Of a stretch of 64,000 nucleotides of DNA, positions 54,824 to 63,963 are shown piece after piece (the stretch's first letter is position 1; each line of letters starts with the position of its first letter). The stretch covers positions 2,170,001 to 2,234,000 of the forward strand of contig NZ_VFPG01000001.1 in the NCBI RefSeq assembly GCF_006716565.1. The letters are read 5' to 3'. Made by a program: the position numbers and the translations under genes. The notes under the pieces were generated by a model. That model ran no database searches and was not told where the DNA came from. It saw only the letters and a list, made by a program, of their open reading frames with translations. This stretch comes from Nocardia bhagyanarayanae (GTDB taxonomy: Bacteria > Actinomycetota > Actinomycetes > Mycobacteriales > Mycobacteriaceae).

Positions 54824-54906
54824 GGCAGGTTGCCCGAGCGGCCAATGGGAGCAGACTGTAAATCTGTCGGTGAAAGCCTACGTAGGTTCGAATCCTACAC
54901 CTGCCA
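54824..54906 (+). tRNA. tRNA-Tyr (anticodon GTA)
   Basis: 83 bases, class II tRNA. The acceptor stem GGCAGGT pairs with ACCTGCC, the anticodon GTA lies at 54858-54860 within CAGACTGTAAATCTG, a long variable arm (TCGGTGAAAGCCTACG) is present and the T-loop is TAGGTTCGAATCCTA. CCA is not encoded. Confidence 0.97.
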
Positions 54907-54918
54907 CTTCGCTCACAG

Positions 54919-54966
54919 GCGAGCCCTGCACGCAGAAAGCGCGTGCGGGGCTCGCTTCGTATTTGT
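54919..54966 (+). terminator. Terminator after tRNA-Tyr
   Basis: GCGAGCCCTGCACGC (54919-54933) pairs with GCGTGCGGGGCTCGC (54941-54955), one G-T wobble, followed by TTCGTATTTG. A 15-bp stem and T-rich tail. Confidence 0.87.
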
Positions 54967-54968
54967 TT

Positions 54969-55025
54969 GTGGGGGTGCAACCCCCACGCCCCGCCCGGCG
55001 GGGCTTCGCCCCCCGGACCCCCCTT
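54969..55025. repeat. Cluster of GC-rich palindromes
   Basis: GTGGGGGTGCAACCCCCAC (54969-54987) is followed by GCCCCGCCCGGCGGGGC and GGGGCTTCGCCCC. The composite could fold as three adjacent hairpins. Similar G/C palindrome strings occur dispersed in Nocardia genomes, as I recall; no second copy is in this window. Confidence 0.7.
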
Positions 55026-55120
55026 GCAGTGGTTGCGTTTTGTGGGGATGTGCGGTTGGTGTCCTTGGTTGATTTTCGAGGTGGTTTCGAGGCGGGGCTT
55101 CTCGGCGAACGGGGGTTTGG

Positions 55121-55160
55121 CCGCATGCTCCGTTGAAGTGCCGCATGCTCCGTTGAAGTG
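55121..55160 (+). repeat. Perfect 20-bp tandem duplication
   Basis: CCGCATGCTCCGTTGAAGTG occurs at 55121-55140 and again at 55141-55160 with no mismatch. Confidence 0.9.
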
Positions 55161-55304
55161 TGGAGATTTTGCCCAGGTACGGGCTGCTCGTGACCGCGGC
55201 GGTCGCGAGCGGGCTGGATTCGGGGTCGCCGGCGGACCGCATTTCGGTGTTGCCGCGCTCCGTGGCTCGGATTCTGTGATCTTGGATGCTCTTTGCGTTC
55301 CGAG

Positions 55305-55366
55305 GTGACTGGGCGGGCGCGGATCCCGTGCGGGGGTGACTGCGCGGGTGTAGATCCCGTGCGGGG
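55305..55366 (+). repeat. 31-bp imperfect tandem duplication
   Basis: GTGACTGGGCGGGCGCGGAT then CCCGTGCGGGG (55305-55335) is repeated as GTGACTGCGCGGGTGTAGAT then CCCGTGCGGGG (55336-55366), with four mismatches. Confidence 0.8.
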
Positions 55367-55591
55367 ACGGATCGGCTGATGGCACCTTCTCGGACGATCA
55401 GCTCCCTCGGCGGATCGCGTGTCTGTGAGATGTCGACGGACGGGTGCTGCGGACGCGTGTTCGTAGCACGGCTTTGCCGGGTGTCGGAGCAAGTGAGCTT
55501 TGCTCGATGTCGGCCCGTGGGTGGGAGGGCGCTCGGGGGCCGCGTTTCACGGTGTTTGCGCGCGTGAGAAAACGCGTGCTGACCTCGGAAT

Positions 55592-55621
55592 TTGGAAGTG
55601 TGAGCGTTGGGTGTGTAATCT
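55592..55621 (+). promoter_or_regulatory. Promoter candidate of tRNA-Thr operon
   Basis: TTGGAA (55592-55597), an 18-base spacer, and TAATCT (55616-55621), 59 bases before tRNA-Thr. It would also read into tRNA-Met and rpmG. Confidence 0.45.
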
Positions 55622-55680
55622 CGTTCAAGACTTCGCCGCCCCGGGGTCGAGAACGCGGATCACGGTGCGGAAGTAGTCAT

Positions 55681-55753
55681 GCCCCCTTAGCTCAGTCGGC
55701 AGAGCGTTTCCATGGTAAGGAAAAGGTCAACGGTTCGATTCCGTTAGGGGGCT
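55681..55753 (+). tRNA. tRNA-Thr (anticodon GGT)
   Basis: 73 bases. Acceptor GCCCCCT pairs with AGGGGGC; the anticodon stem TTTCC/GGAAA encloses the loop ATGGTAA with GGT as anticodon; the T-arm is AACGGTTCGATTCCGTT. CCA is not encoded. Confidence 0.95.
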
Positions 55754-55835
55754 CGCCGGATTGCCGGTGGTGACCGACTCGGCATCGCACCCATTGTCGT
55801 GGGGCTGGGCTCGCACCACTGCAATGCGACGCCGT

Positions 55836-55908
55836 GGCGGTGTAGCTCAGTCGGTAGAGCAAACGACTCATAATCGTTGTGTCGCCGGTTCAAGTCCGGC
55901 CATCGCTA
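55836..55908 (+). tRNA. tRNA-Met (anticodon CAT)
   Basis: 73 bases, with CCA encoded directly after (55909-55911). Acceptor GGCGGTG pairs with CATCGCT (two G-T pairs), anticodon CAT is in ACGACTCATAATCGT, T-arm GCCGGTTCAAGTCCGGC. G1 pairs with T72, not the C1-A72 mismatch of the initiator, so this is likely elongator Met. It is 44 bases before rpmG and probably co-transcribed. Confidence 0.95.
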
Positions 55909-55952
55909 CCAAAACCGATTACGCCCATCAGGTACCGGAAAGAAGGAAAGTC

Positions 55953-56123
55953 GTGGCCGCGAAGTCCACCGATGTCCGGCCAAAGATCACCTTGGCCTGC
56001 GAGCAGTGCAAGCACCGCAACTACATCACCAAGAAGAACCGGCGCAACGACCCGGACCGGCTGGAGCTGAAGAAGTTCTGCCCGAACTGCGGCACGCACC
56101 GGGCGCACCGCGAATCCCGCTGA
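55953..56123 (+). CDS. rpmG: 50S ribosomal protein L33
   Basis: 56 residues from GTG at 55953 behind AAAGAAGGAAAG. The sequence [56 protein letters not shown] contains four zinc cysteines, C16, C19, C43 and C46, so this is the C-plus (zinc) form. It is followed after 77 bases by an 11-bp hairpin. Confidence 0.96.
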
Positions 56124-56200
56124 TCCCATCCACGCGTGAAACTGCCGCGTGAAGGGCAACCGGGACGCTGATCCCGGGATCTCGGAACCGTGAAGCTGTG

Positions 56201-56226
56201 CAGGGCCGGACATCAGTCCGGCCCTG
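56201..56226 (+). terminator. Hairpin terminator after rpmG
   Basis: CAGGGCCGGAC (56201-56211) pairs with GTCCGGCCCTG (56216-56226), 11 bp, loop ATCA, followed by AGCGCTTTCT. Confidence 0.8.
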
Positions 56227-56303
56227 AGCGCTTTCTACGGTCGGGTGCGGTGGTGAACGCTCGCCGACCCCGGGGTGCGGGGTCAGATAGGTACATTCCT
56301 CCC

Positions 56304-57374
56304 GTGACAATCAACACCGGTACAGAAGAAGCGGTCCAGGCGAGCGAGGCGGATCTCGATCCCGCCGCCCACGCCGCGGCCATGGTCGGTCACCACTACC
56401 GCGTCGACGACTACTACGAGGTCGGCCGCGAGAAGGTCCGCGAATATGCCCGCGCCGTGCAGGACTACCACCCGGTGCACTGGGACGAGGACGTCGCCGC
56501 CGAATACGGCTACGACGGCCTGCTCGCGCCCCTCACCTTCATCTCCCTGGTCGGCATTCTGGCCCAGCGCAAGCTCTTCGAGCAGATCGTCACGGGCTAC
56601 GACCTCAGCCAGATCATGCAGACCGACCAGATTCTGGAATTCCACCGGCCCATCCGGGTCGGCGACCAGCTGACCTGCGACGTCTACCTGCACTCCTTCC
56701 GGCAGGCCTTCGGCGGCGACATCATCGTCACCAAGAACATCGTCACCGCGCAGAACGACGAGCTGGTGCTCACCACCTACACCACGCTCGTCGGCCGCAG
56801 CGGCGCCGACATCGACCCCAACCTCACCGGCGCAGTCCGCAACGTGCTGATGCACGGCATCGGCGAGGAGGCGCCGGAACACCACCCGCGCACCGCGCGC
56901 GACGAGCAGCCCGCCCCGATCGCCGTCATCCCGGAGGTCGCGCCGAGCAAGCACGCGATCAATTTCGAGGACGTCTCCGTCGGCGACGAACTGCCCACCC
57001 GCATCGTCCGCCTCACCCGCGGCGATCTGGTCAACTACGCGGGCGCCTCGGGCGACGCCAACCCCATTCACTGGAGCGACGACGTGGTCAAGCTCGTCGG
57101 CCTGGACAACGTGGTCGCGCACGGCATGCTCACGATGGGCCTCGGCGGCGGTTTCGTCACCTCCTGGCTCGGCGATCCCGGCGCGGTCAAGGAGTACAAC
57201 GTCCGCTTCACCAGCCCGGTCTACGTCGGCTCCGACGAGGCGGCCGAAATCGAGTACACGGGTAAGGTGAAGTCCGTGGATCCGGAGACGCGGACCGCGG
57301 TCGTCGCCATCGTGGCGAAGTCGGCGGGCAAGAAGATCTTCGGCCGCGCGACGGCTACCGTGCAACTGGCCTGA
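56304..57374 (+). CDS. Fused (3R)-hydroxyacyl-ACP dehydratase HadA-HadB
   Basis: Predicted 356 residues from GTG at 56304. A TACATT -10-like element 6 bases upstream of the GTG points to a leaderless transcript. The first half (30-175) is HadA-like: HYRVDDYYEVGREKVREYAR, DGLLAPLTFISLVGILAQRK, FGGDIIVTKNIVTAQNDEL. The second half (215-356) is HadB-like: DVSVGDELPTRIVRLTRGDL, VNYAGASGDANPIHWSDDVV, HGMLTMGLGGGFVTSWLGDP. The enzyme dehydrates beta-hydroxyacyl-ACP in FAS-II elongation of mycolic-acid precursors. Both halves hold the hydratase motif D-x4-H: D54/H59 and D251/H256. In M. tuberculosis these are separate genes. hadC is absent. Confidence 0.95.
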   Translation: MTINTGTEEAVQASEADLDPAAHAAAMVGHHYRVDDYYEVGREKVREYARAVQDYHPVHWDEDVAAEYGYDGLLAPLTFISLVGILAQRKLFEQIVTGYDLSQIMQTDQILEFHRPIRVGDQLTCDVYLHSFRQAFGGDIIVTKNIVTAQNDELVLTTYTTLVGRSGADIDPNLTGAVRNVLMHGIGEEAPEHHPRTARDEQPAPIAVIPEVAPSKHAINFEDVSVGDELPTRIVRLTRGDLVNYAGASGDANPIHWSDDVVKLVGLDNVVAHGMLTMGLGGGFVTSWLGDPGAVKEYNVRFTSPVYVGSDEAAEIEYTGKVKSVDPETRTAVVAIVAKSAGKKIFGRATATVQLA

Positions 57375-57611
57375 CCTGGTCGATCGACCCTGATTGGCTA
57401 TTGGCCTAGGCGGTAACGTACACTCAGGTTTCTGGGGTCACCAGCCGCTGCGCGCTGCTCTGTGGGGCTGGTTCCAGGCGGTCCGGAGGACGATCTCCGA
57501 CGGACTGCCCATGGGAGCCGGCAACCGCCGAAGCAGCGCGCGTGTTGTGTGGACCAGAGCGACAACTGAATACAGACAGTGGTTGGACAACGAGTTCCAC
57601 CGTCCAACCAA

Positions 57612-57684
<73 letters not shown>

Positions 57685-57715
57685 CCCTTAAGCCAGCGAC
57701 GGAGAGAGGATCGAC

Positions 57716-59003
<1,288 letters not shown>

Positions 59004-59253
59004 TCCCACCTCCGCCCTCGCCCCGGCCGCCGGGACCGAGGGCGGAGTGCGTCCGACCGGTCGGGCGCCGGGCCGGGCAACCGGCCCGCCCGAAGGACCA
59101 GGGCACGCCCCCCGGTAAGGTGTATGGGTTCGTGCGCGGATCCGAACAGCGTCAGCCGGATTCGTTCGCGAGCGCCGGGCCGCGTGCCCGGATGCGGGCA
59201 GTGCCCGCGACAGGCTTACGGCAACCGTAAGGACCCGAAACCAAGGAAGAAAG
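59004..59253 (+). promoter_or_regulatory. rplK leader with hairpins (possible L1-binding site)
   Basis: The 250 bases between nusG and rplK contain the small stem GATGCGGGCAGTGCCCGCGAC at about 59190-59211 and a perfect hairpin CTTACGG-CAA-CCGTAAG at 59215-59231, followed by CCGAAACCAAGGAAGAAAG before ATG. Bacterial L1 represses its own operon by binding a leader structure in this position; a functional site is inferred only. Confidence 0.45.
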
Positions 59254-59688
59254 ATGCCCCCCAAGAAGAAGAAGCTCGCCGGGATCATCAAGCTGCAGAT
59301 CCAGGCCGGCGCGGCGAACCCGGCTCCGCCCGTTGGTCCCGCCCTCGGTCAGCACGGCGTCAACATCATGGAGTTCTGCAAGGCGTACAACGCGGCGACC
59401 GAGTCGCAGCGTGGCAACGTCATCCCGGTCGAGATCTCCGTTTACGAAGACCGGACCTTCGACTTCAAGCTGAAGACCCCGCCCGCCGCCAGGCTGCTGC
59501 TCAAGGCCGCAGGCGTGCAGAAGGGCTCGGCCGAGCCGCACCGCAACAAGGTCGCCAAGGTGACCATGGACCAGGTTCGCGAGATCGCCAAGACCAAGAT
59601 GGAAGATCTCAACGCCAACGACCTGGACCAGGCGGCGAAGATTATCGCGGGCACCGCGCGCTCGATGGGTATCACCGTCGAGGCGTAA
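59254..59688 (+). CDS. rplK: 50S ribosomal protein L11
   Basis: 144 residues with family signatures: [40 protein letters not shown], and the C-terminal RNA-binding region [20 protein letters not shown] ending [18 protein letters not shown] 59254 follows AAGGAAG. L11 binds the GTPase-centre RNA of 23S rRNA. It is followed by rplA after 75 bases. Confidence 0.98.
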   Translation: MPPKKKKLAGIIKLQIQAGAANPAPPVGPALGQHGVNIMEFCKAYNAATESQRGNVIPVEISVYEDRTFDFKLKTPPAARLLLKAAGVQKGSAEPHRNKVAKVTMDQVREIAKTKMEDLNANDLDQAAKIIAGTARSMGITVEA

Positions 59689-59763
59689 GCCCGAGAACTC
59701 GGTGGGAGGGTCGGCCAGACCCGGAAACCACTTCTGAACCAAGAACTTTAAGGACAGAGAATC

Positions 59764-60477
59764 ATGGCAAAGCGAAGCAAGGCGTATCTCGCCGCGGCCG
59801 AGAAGGTCGATCGCACCAAGCTGTACTCCCCGCTGGCCGCCGCGCGCCTGGCGAAGGAGACCGCGACCACCAAGACCGACGCGACCGTCGAGGTCGCCGT
59901 TCGTCTCGGCGTCGACCCCCGCAAGGCGGACCAGATGGTCCGCGGCACCGTCAACCTGCCGCACGGCACCGGTAAGACCGCCCGCGTCATCGTGTTCGCG
60001 GCCGGTGAGAAGGCTGCCGAGGCCGAGGCCGCGGGCGCGGACGCCGTCGGCGCCGAGGACCTGATCGAGCGGATCCAGGGCGGCTGGCTGGACTTCGACG
60101 CCGCGATCGCCACCCCGGACCAGATGGCCAAGGTCGGCCGCATCGCGCGTGTCCTCGGCCCGCGCGGTCTGATGCCGAACCCGAAGACGGGCACGGTCAC
60201 CACCGACGTGACCAAGGCCGTCAACGACATCAAGGGCGGCAAGATCAACTTCCGCGTCGACAAGCAGGCCAACCTGCACTTCGTGATCGGCAAGGCCTCC
60301 TTCGAAGAGGCCAAGCTGGTGGAGAACTACGGCGCCGCGCTGGACGAGATCCTGCGTGCCAAGCCGTCGACCGCCAAGGGCCGCTACGTCAAGAAGGTGA
60401 CGGTCTCGACGAACACCGGACCGGGCATCCCGGTGGACCCGAACCGCACCCGCAACCTCCTCGAAGAGGACGCGTAA
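59764..60477 (+). CDS. rplA: 50S ribosomal protein L1
   Basis: 237 residues with family signatures: [60 protein letters not shown], and [20 protein letters not shown]1 forms the L1 stalk of 23S rRNA and represses translation of the rplK-rplA message. The ATG follows TAAGGACAGAGAATC. It is the last gene of its transcript, ending before an 18-bp hairpin. Confidence 0.98.
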   Translation: MAKRSKAYLAAAEKVDRTKLYSPLAAARLAKETATTKTDATVEVAVRLGVDPRKADQMVRGTVNLPHGTGKTARVIVFAAGEKAAEAEAAGADAVGAEDLIERIQGGWLDFDAAIATPDQMAKVGRIARVLGPRGLMPNPKTGTVTTDVTKAVNDIKGGKINFRVDKQANLHFVIGKASFEEAKLVENYGAALDEILRAKPSTAKGRYVKKVTVSTNTGPGIPVDPNRTRNLLEEDA

Positions 60478-60508
60478 GCAGCACCGAGGTCCCCTGACCT
60501 CACCGAGC

Positions 60509-60548
60509 CGCCGAGGGCGGGAACGCAACCGCGTTCCCGCCCTCGGCG
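60509..60548 (+). terminator. Strong hairpin terminator after rplA
   Basis: CGCCGAGGGCGGGAACGC (60509-60526) pairs exactly with GCGTTCCCGCCCTCGGCG (60531-60548), 18 bp with loop AACC, followed by CGTTTCAGG. Confidence 0.9.
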
Positions 60549-60629
60549 CGTTTCAGGCCTCGCAGAGGCGTTCGAAGAATTGGCAGGCTCCGTCGGAGTA
60601 ACCCGCCGGCTTTGCCGGTTGCATCCGAG

Positions 60630-61181
60630 GTGACCAGGATTCTGCTGATCTCCGGAAGCACCCGCGAAGGCTCCACCAACACCGCCGCACTGCGCACCGT
60701 GCAGGCCATCGCCCCCGCGGACGTGGAAACACGTTTCTACACAGGACTATTGGAGCTGCCTGCCTTCGTGCCGGGCGCGGACCCCGCGAACTATCCGGCG
60801 GTAGTCGGATTACGCGATGCCCTCGCGTGGGCCGACGCGGTCTTGATCTCGACACCCGAATACGCGGGCACACTCCCCGGCAGCCTGAAGAACCTCCTGG
60901 ACTGGACCGTAGGCACCGCCGACCTCCACGAAAAGCCCACCGCTTGGCTCACCGTCGCGGCGCCGGGGCGCGGCGACGGCGCCACCGCCACCCTGGCGAG
61001 CGTCCTCGGCTACGTCGGCGCCGACGTCGTCAGCGCGGCCTGTGTCCGCCTACCAGTCTTGTCCGCCGACATCGGTGCGGATGGATTGATTGCGGCGCAA
61101 GGTTTTCGCGACGGTGTAGCCGAAGCTCTCGAGGCGCTGGTTCGCCACGGGCAGGGTCGCACCGGCACAGTCGACAACTAG
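60630..61181 (+). CDS. NADPH-dependent FMN reductase family protein
   Basis: Predicted 183 residues from GTG at 60630 (TTG at 60612 would add six residues). The flavodoxin-like fold is seen in TRILLISGSTREGSTNTAAL, ADAVLISTPEYAGTLPGSLK, NLLDWTVGTADLHEKPTAWL, and AAPGRGDGATATLASVLGYV. GSTREGSTN and PEYAGTLPG are the FMN phosphate and ring contacts. It uses NAD(P)H to reduce flavin or quinone; the substrate is unknown. It lies between rplA and the MFS gene and is not part of the ribosomal operon. Confidence 0.92.
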   Translation: MTRILLISGSTREGSTNTAALRTVQAIAPADVETRFYTGLLELPAFVPGADPANYPAVVGLRDALAWADAVLISTPEYAGTLPGSLKNLLDWTVGTADLHEKPTAWLTVAAPGRGDGATATLASVLGYVGADVVSAACVRLPVLSADIGADGLIAAQGFRDGVAEALEALVRHGQGRTGTVDN

Positions 61182-61284
61182 TGCCGCGTTCCAGCGGGTC
61201 GGCGCTAACCGACCGAAGGCCTCCTTCATCCCGCCAGACCGACAGGAGGTGACCTTCATTCACCCGACCTGCGTGCGGCGTGAA

Positions 61285-61339
61285 CCGACCGAGGGTGACC
61301 TCCAGCGTGGTGGGCCGACTGACAGTGGCCCTCGGTCGG
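61285..61339. terminator. Hairpin between FMN reductase and MFS genes, repeat-like
   Basis: CCGACCGAGGG (61285-61295) pairs with CCCTCGGTCGG (61329-61339). It lies between the convergent stops. The preceding 61207-61262 region (ACCGACCGAAGGCCTCCTTC, then GGAGGTGACCTTCATTCACC) is similar in layout to the repeats at 39134-39254. Confidence 0.72.
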
Positions 61340-61367
61340 ATTGACCGGCGGTCATGTTGCCCGGTGA

Positions 61368-62981
61368 CTATTCCGCTGGGTCGTCGGGAGATTCGCGCCA
61401 GGCGAGGAGGACGGACTCACCGCTTTGCGCGCCCCACGGGAGGAAGAGGGCGACGAGCAACGCGCAGACCACGACCGCGCCCGCGGCGACGAGGGAAGCC
61501 GCGTGGGAGCCCTGGAGGGCGGCGGTTTTCATCGCGGTGATGAGGTTTTCGCGCTGGGATTCGAGGAACGCGGGGAGTTCGCGTTTGCGGAGTTCCAGCA
61601 CGCTGAGCGGGCTGGCCGCGACCAGGCTCTTCTGGTCCTCGCTCATCAGGGTGCTCGGCACGCGATCGAGCAGCGGTTCGACACGTGTCGTGTAGTAGGA
61701 GGCCACGATCGAGCCGAGGACGGCAACGCCGAGGGTGCCGCCGATCTCGCGGGTGGTGTCGTTGACCGCCGAGCCCGCGCCCGCCTCGTTCAACGGCAGC
61801 GAGGACATGATGGATTCGGTGGCCGGGCCCTGGACGATGGCCAAGCCGAGCGCCATCGACACCATCGAGGGCAGCACATCGGTGACGTAGCCGCTGTCCA
61901 CCGTCACCTGGCCGCCCAGGTAGAGGCCTAATCCGGTGAGCAGCAGGCCGAAGACGATCACCGGCGTGGTGCCCCAGCGTTGCGCGAGCAACGTCGCGAC
62001 GGGCGCGCCGATGGCGACCGAGAACGCGAACGGCAATGAGGCGATACCGAATTCGAGCGGCGTGTACTCGCGCACCCCTTGGAAATATTGGGTGATCAGG
62101 AACAGAAAGCCGAACATCGAGAAATAGCCGACGGCAATCGACAACGCGGGCATAGAAAAACGGCGATTGCGGAACAAACGCATATCCAGAATCGGTGCCG
62201 CCGTGCGCAATTCCCACGCGATGAACGCGGCGAGCAGCGCGACGCCGAGCACGCCCGCGGCCAGTGTGGTGACCGACAGCCAGCCGTAGTGCGGGGCCTC
62301 GATGATGGCCCAGACGAGCAATGTGATGCCCGCGATGGACAGCGCGATGCCGGGCAGATCGAGCCTGCCGACATGCGCGGACCGCGATTCCGGCACCCAC
62401 AGCAGCGTGGCGACCAGCGCGACCAGCGCCACCGGCACATTGATCCAGAAGACCGAGTGCCAGCTGAAGTGCTCGAGCAGCCAGCCGCCGGAGATCGGGC
62501 CGATGGCGATGGCGAAGCCCGCCATGGCCGTCCACGCCGCGATGGCGAGCGCACGCTCGCGTCGGTCGGTGAAGATGTTGATGATCAGGGCGAGGGTGGC
62601 GGGGAAGACGGCCGCGGCGAACACGCCCATGGCCGCGCGGGCCGTGATGACCGCGCCCATCGAATCCGACAGTGCGCCACCGATGGACATGACGGCGACG
62701 CCGATCAGGCCGACGGCCATCACCCTGCGGCGTCCGTAGCGGTCGCCGAGATTGCCGAAGGCGAGCAACAGCCCGGCGAAGGTCAGGGTGTACGCGTCGA
62801 CGACCCATTGCAGGCCGCTGACACCGGTGGCCAGCTCGACACCGATCGAGGGGAGGGCCACGTTGACGATGGTGTTGTCGAGGACGACCAGCAGTTCGGC
62901 CAGGCAGATGACGGCCAAGGCGAGAAAGCGCTGGTTGCGTCGTTCCAGCAACACCGGTGGATCGACTATGGAGGTTGCCAT
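61368..62981 (-). CDS. DHA2-family MFS drug exporter (EmrB/QacA type)
   Basis: Predicted 537 residues with 14 membrane helices. Motif A is GNLGDRYGRRRVMAVGLIGV, motif C-like region is AMAGFAIAIGPISGGWLLEH, and motif D1 is LAELLVVLDNTIVNVALPSI with the Asp typical of DHA2 exporters. It would expel drugs or toxic compounds using the proton gradient. It has no adjacent regulator on the visible side. The start ATG at 62981 is in a region of low GC, TATGGCAACCTCCATAG. Confidence 0.95.
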   Translation of the reverse strand: MATSIVDPPVLLERRNQRFLALAVICLAELLVVLDNTIVNVALPSIGVELATGVSGLQWVVDAYTLTFAGLLLAFGNLGDRYGRRRVMAVGLIGVAVMSIGGALSDSMGAVITARAAMGVFAAAVFPATLALIINIFTDRRERALAIAAWTAMAGFAIAIGPISGGWLLEHFSWHSVFWINVPVALVALVATLLWVPESRSAHVGRLDLPGIALSIAGITLLVWAIIEAPHYGWLSVTTLAAGVLGVALLAAFIAWELRTAAPILDMRLFRNRRFSMPALSIAVGYFSMFGFLFLITQYFQGVREYTPLEFGIASLPFAFSVAIGAPVATLLAQRWGTTPVIVFGLLLTGLGLYLGGQVTVDSGYVTDVLPSMVSMALGLAIVQGPATESIMSSLPLNEAGAGSAVNDTTREIGGTLGVAVLGSIVASYYTTRVEPLLDRVPSTLMSEDQKSLVAASPLSVLELRKRELPAFLESQRENLITAMKTAALQGSHAASLVAAGAVVVCALLVALFLPWGAQSGESVLLAWRESPDDPAE

Positions 62982-63125
62982 AGTTCAGCAGCTAAGCAGG
63001 TATCTGTCACTCTTGGTAACACTTGTTGACGGCGATATCCGACACATCCGGCGGTGAAAAGTGACGTGCGCCACAACAATTCGACCGCCGAAAGGTTTCG
63101 ATTCGCGCCGAATCGAGGGCCGTTT

Positions 63126-63155
63126 TGGCAGATGGGGGCGGCGCCAGGTACTGTG
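63126..63155 (+). promoter_or_regulatory. Promoter of the rplJ transcript
   Basis: TTGGCA (63126-63131), an 18-base spacer and TACTGT (63150-63155). TACTGT fits the -10 pattern TANNNT. The transcript would begin near 63162, giving a leader of about 270 bases before rplJ. Confidence 0.6.
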
Positions 63156-63161
63156 GACGAC

Positions 63162-63330
63162 AGTTATCGACGAGTTCGATCGCTACCCAATCCGTTCTAC
63201 CGAAGACCGTTGGTCGCCGATCCCGCATGGGTTCGGTCGAAGGTCCGGCGACATTGCCGGCGGCCCACGCAGGGAGAACCGAGGCTGGGAGTCGATTCGA
63301 GTCCTGTGGCTCGTGTTGATTTTTCCTTTG
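63162..63330 (+). ncRNA. Ribosomal protein L10 leader
   Basis: The leader carries the conserved actinobacterial L10-leader segment: ACCGAAGACCGTTGGTCGCC (63198-63217) followed by CCCGCATGGGTTCGGTCGAAG and a GC-rich arm ending CCCACGCAGGGAGAACC. L10(L12)4 binds this RNA, and the bound form controls read-through of the downstream attenuator. The identification is by remembered features and position; boundaries are approximate. Confidence 0.75.
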
Positions 63331-63366
63331 CGCCCCGGAACGCCTTGCGTCCGGGGCGTTCGTTTT
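63331..63366 (+). terminator. Attenuator hairpin of the L10 leader
   Basis: CGCCCCGGA (63331-63339) pairs with TCCGGGGCG (63350-63358), 9 bp, loop ACGCCTTGCG, followed by TTCGTTTTG. It stands between the L10 leader and the rplJ start, as expected for regulated early termination. Confidence 0.82.
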
Positions 63367-63429
63367 GTCGCCGGGCTCTCGGATCGGTAGTTCGTGTACA
63401 CGAACCGACATCCAGAGAGGAGGCGAAGT

Positions 63430-63963
63430 ATGGCAAAGGCTGAGAAGGTCACCGCGGTCGAGGAGATCGCGGAACAGTTCCGGAACTCGACGGCCACCGT
63501 TGTCACGGAATACCGTGGCCTGTCGGTCGGCAAGCTCACCGAACTGCGGCGTGCGCTCGGCGCGGAGGCCACCTACTCCGTCGCCAAGAACACCCTGGTC
63601 AAGCGCGCCGCCGCCGAGGCGGGCGTGGAGGGCCTCGACGACTTGTTCGTGGGACCGACCGCCATCACCTTCATCCAGGGTGAGCCGGTCAACGCGGCCA
63701 AGGCGCTCAAGACCTTCGCCAAGGACAACAAGGCGCTCATCATCAAGGGCGGCTACATGGACGGCGCCGCGCTGTCCGTCGCCGAGGTCGAGAAGATCGC
63801 CGACCTGGAGACCCGCGAGGTCCTGCTGGCCAAGCTGGCCGGCGCCCTGAAGGGCAACCTCGCCAAGGCCGCCGGCCTCTTCAACGCTCCCGCTTCGCAG
63901 GTGGCCCGCCTGGCCGCCGCGCTGGAGGAGAAGAAGCGCGCCGAAGGCGGAGCCGCCGAGTAA
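63430..63963 (+). CDS. rplJ: 50S ribosomal protein L10
   Basis: 177 residues with family signatures: [60 protein letters not shown], and the C-terminal helix ending [12 protein letters not shown] that docks L7/L12. ATG 63430 follows AGAGGAGGCGAAGT, an exact ribosome-binding site. L10 holds L7/L12 on the ribosome. rplL should follow beyond the window end. Confidence 0.97.
   Translation: MAKAEKVTAVEEIAEQFRNSTATVVTEYRGLSVGKLTELRRALGAEATYSVAKNTLVKRAAAEAGVEGLDDLFVGPTAITFIQGEPVNAAKALKTFAKDNKALIIKGGYMDGAALSVAEVEKIADLETREVLLAKLAGALKGNLAKAAGLFNAPASQVARLAAALEEKKRAEGGAAE

Larger units (their letters stand above)
54907..55680. other. Non-coding stretch of 774 bases between tRNA-Tyr and tRNA-Thr
   Basis: No convincing gene. 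It contains a terminator (54919-54966), a cluster of GC palindromes (54969-55025), a perfect 20-bp tandem duplication (55121-55160), a 31-bp tandem pair (55305-55366), and a probable promoter for tRNA-Thr near 55592-55621. Base composition is lower in GC and richer in G/T than the coding regions around it. Confidence 0.7.

Noticed and set aside
54824..54906. tRNA-Tyr as an integration site
   Set aside because: No repeated tRNA 3' end and no integrase gene follows.
54714..55492. Reverse-strand frames of 204 and 223 codons reading through tRNA-Tyr
   Set aside because: They are antisense to the tRNA (classic [15 protein letters not shown] and GVGFEPT endings) and biased to Pro, Arg and Thr; no ribosome-binding site or family.
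55444..55773. 109-codon frame running into tRNA-Thr
   Set aside because: It contains the tRNA sequence and low-complexity Arg/Gly/Ser; no start signal.
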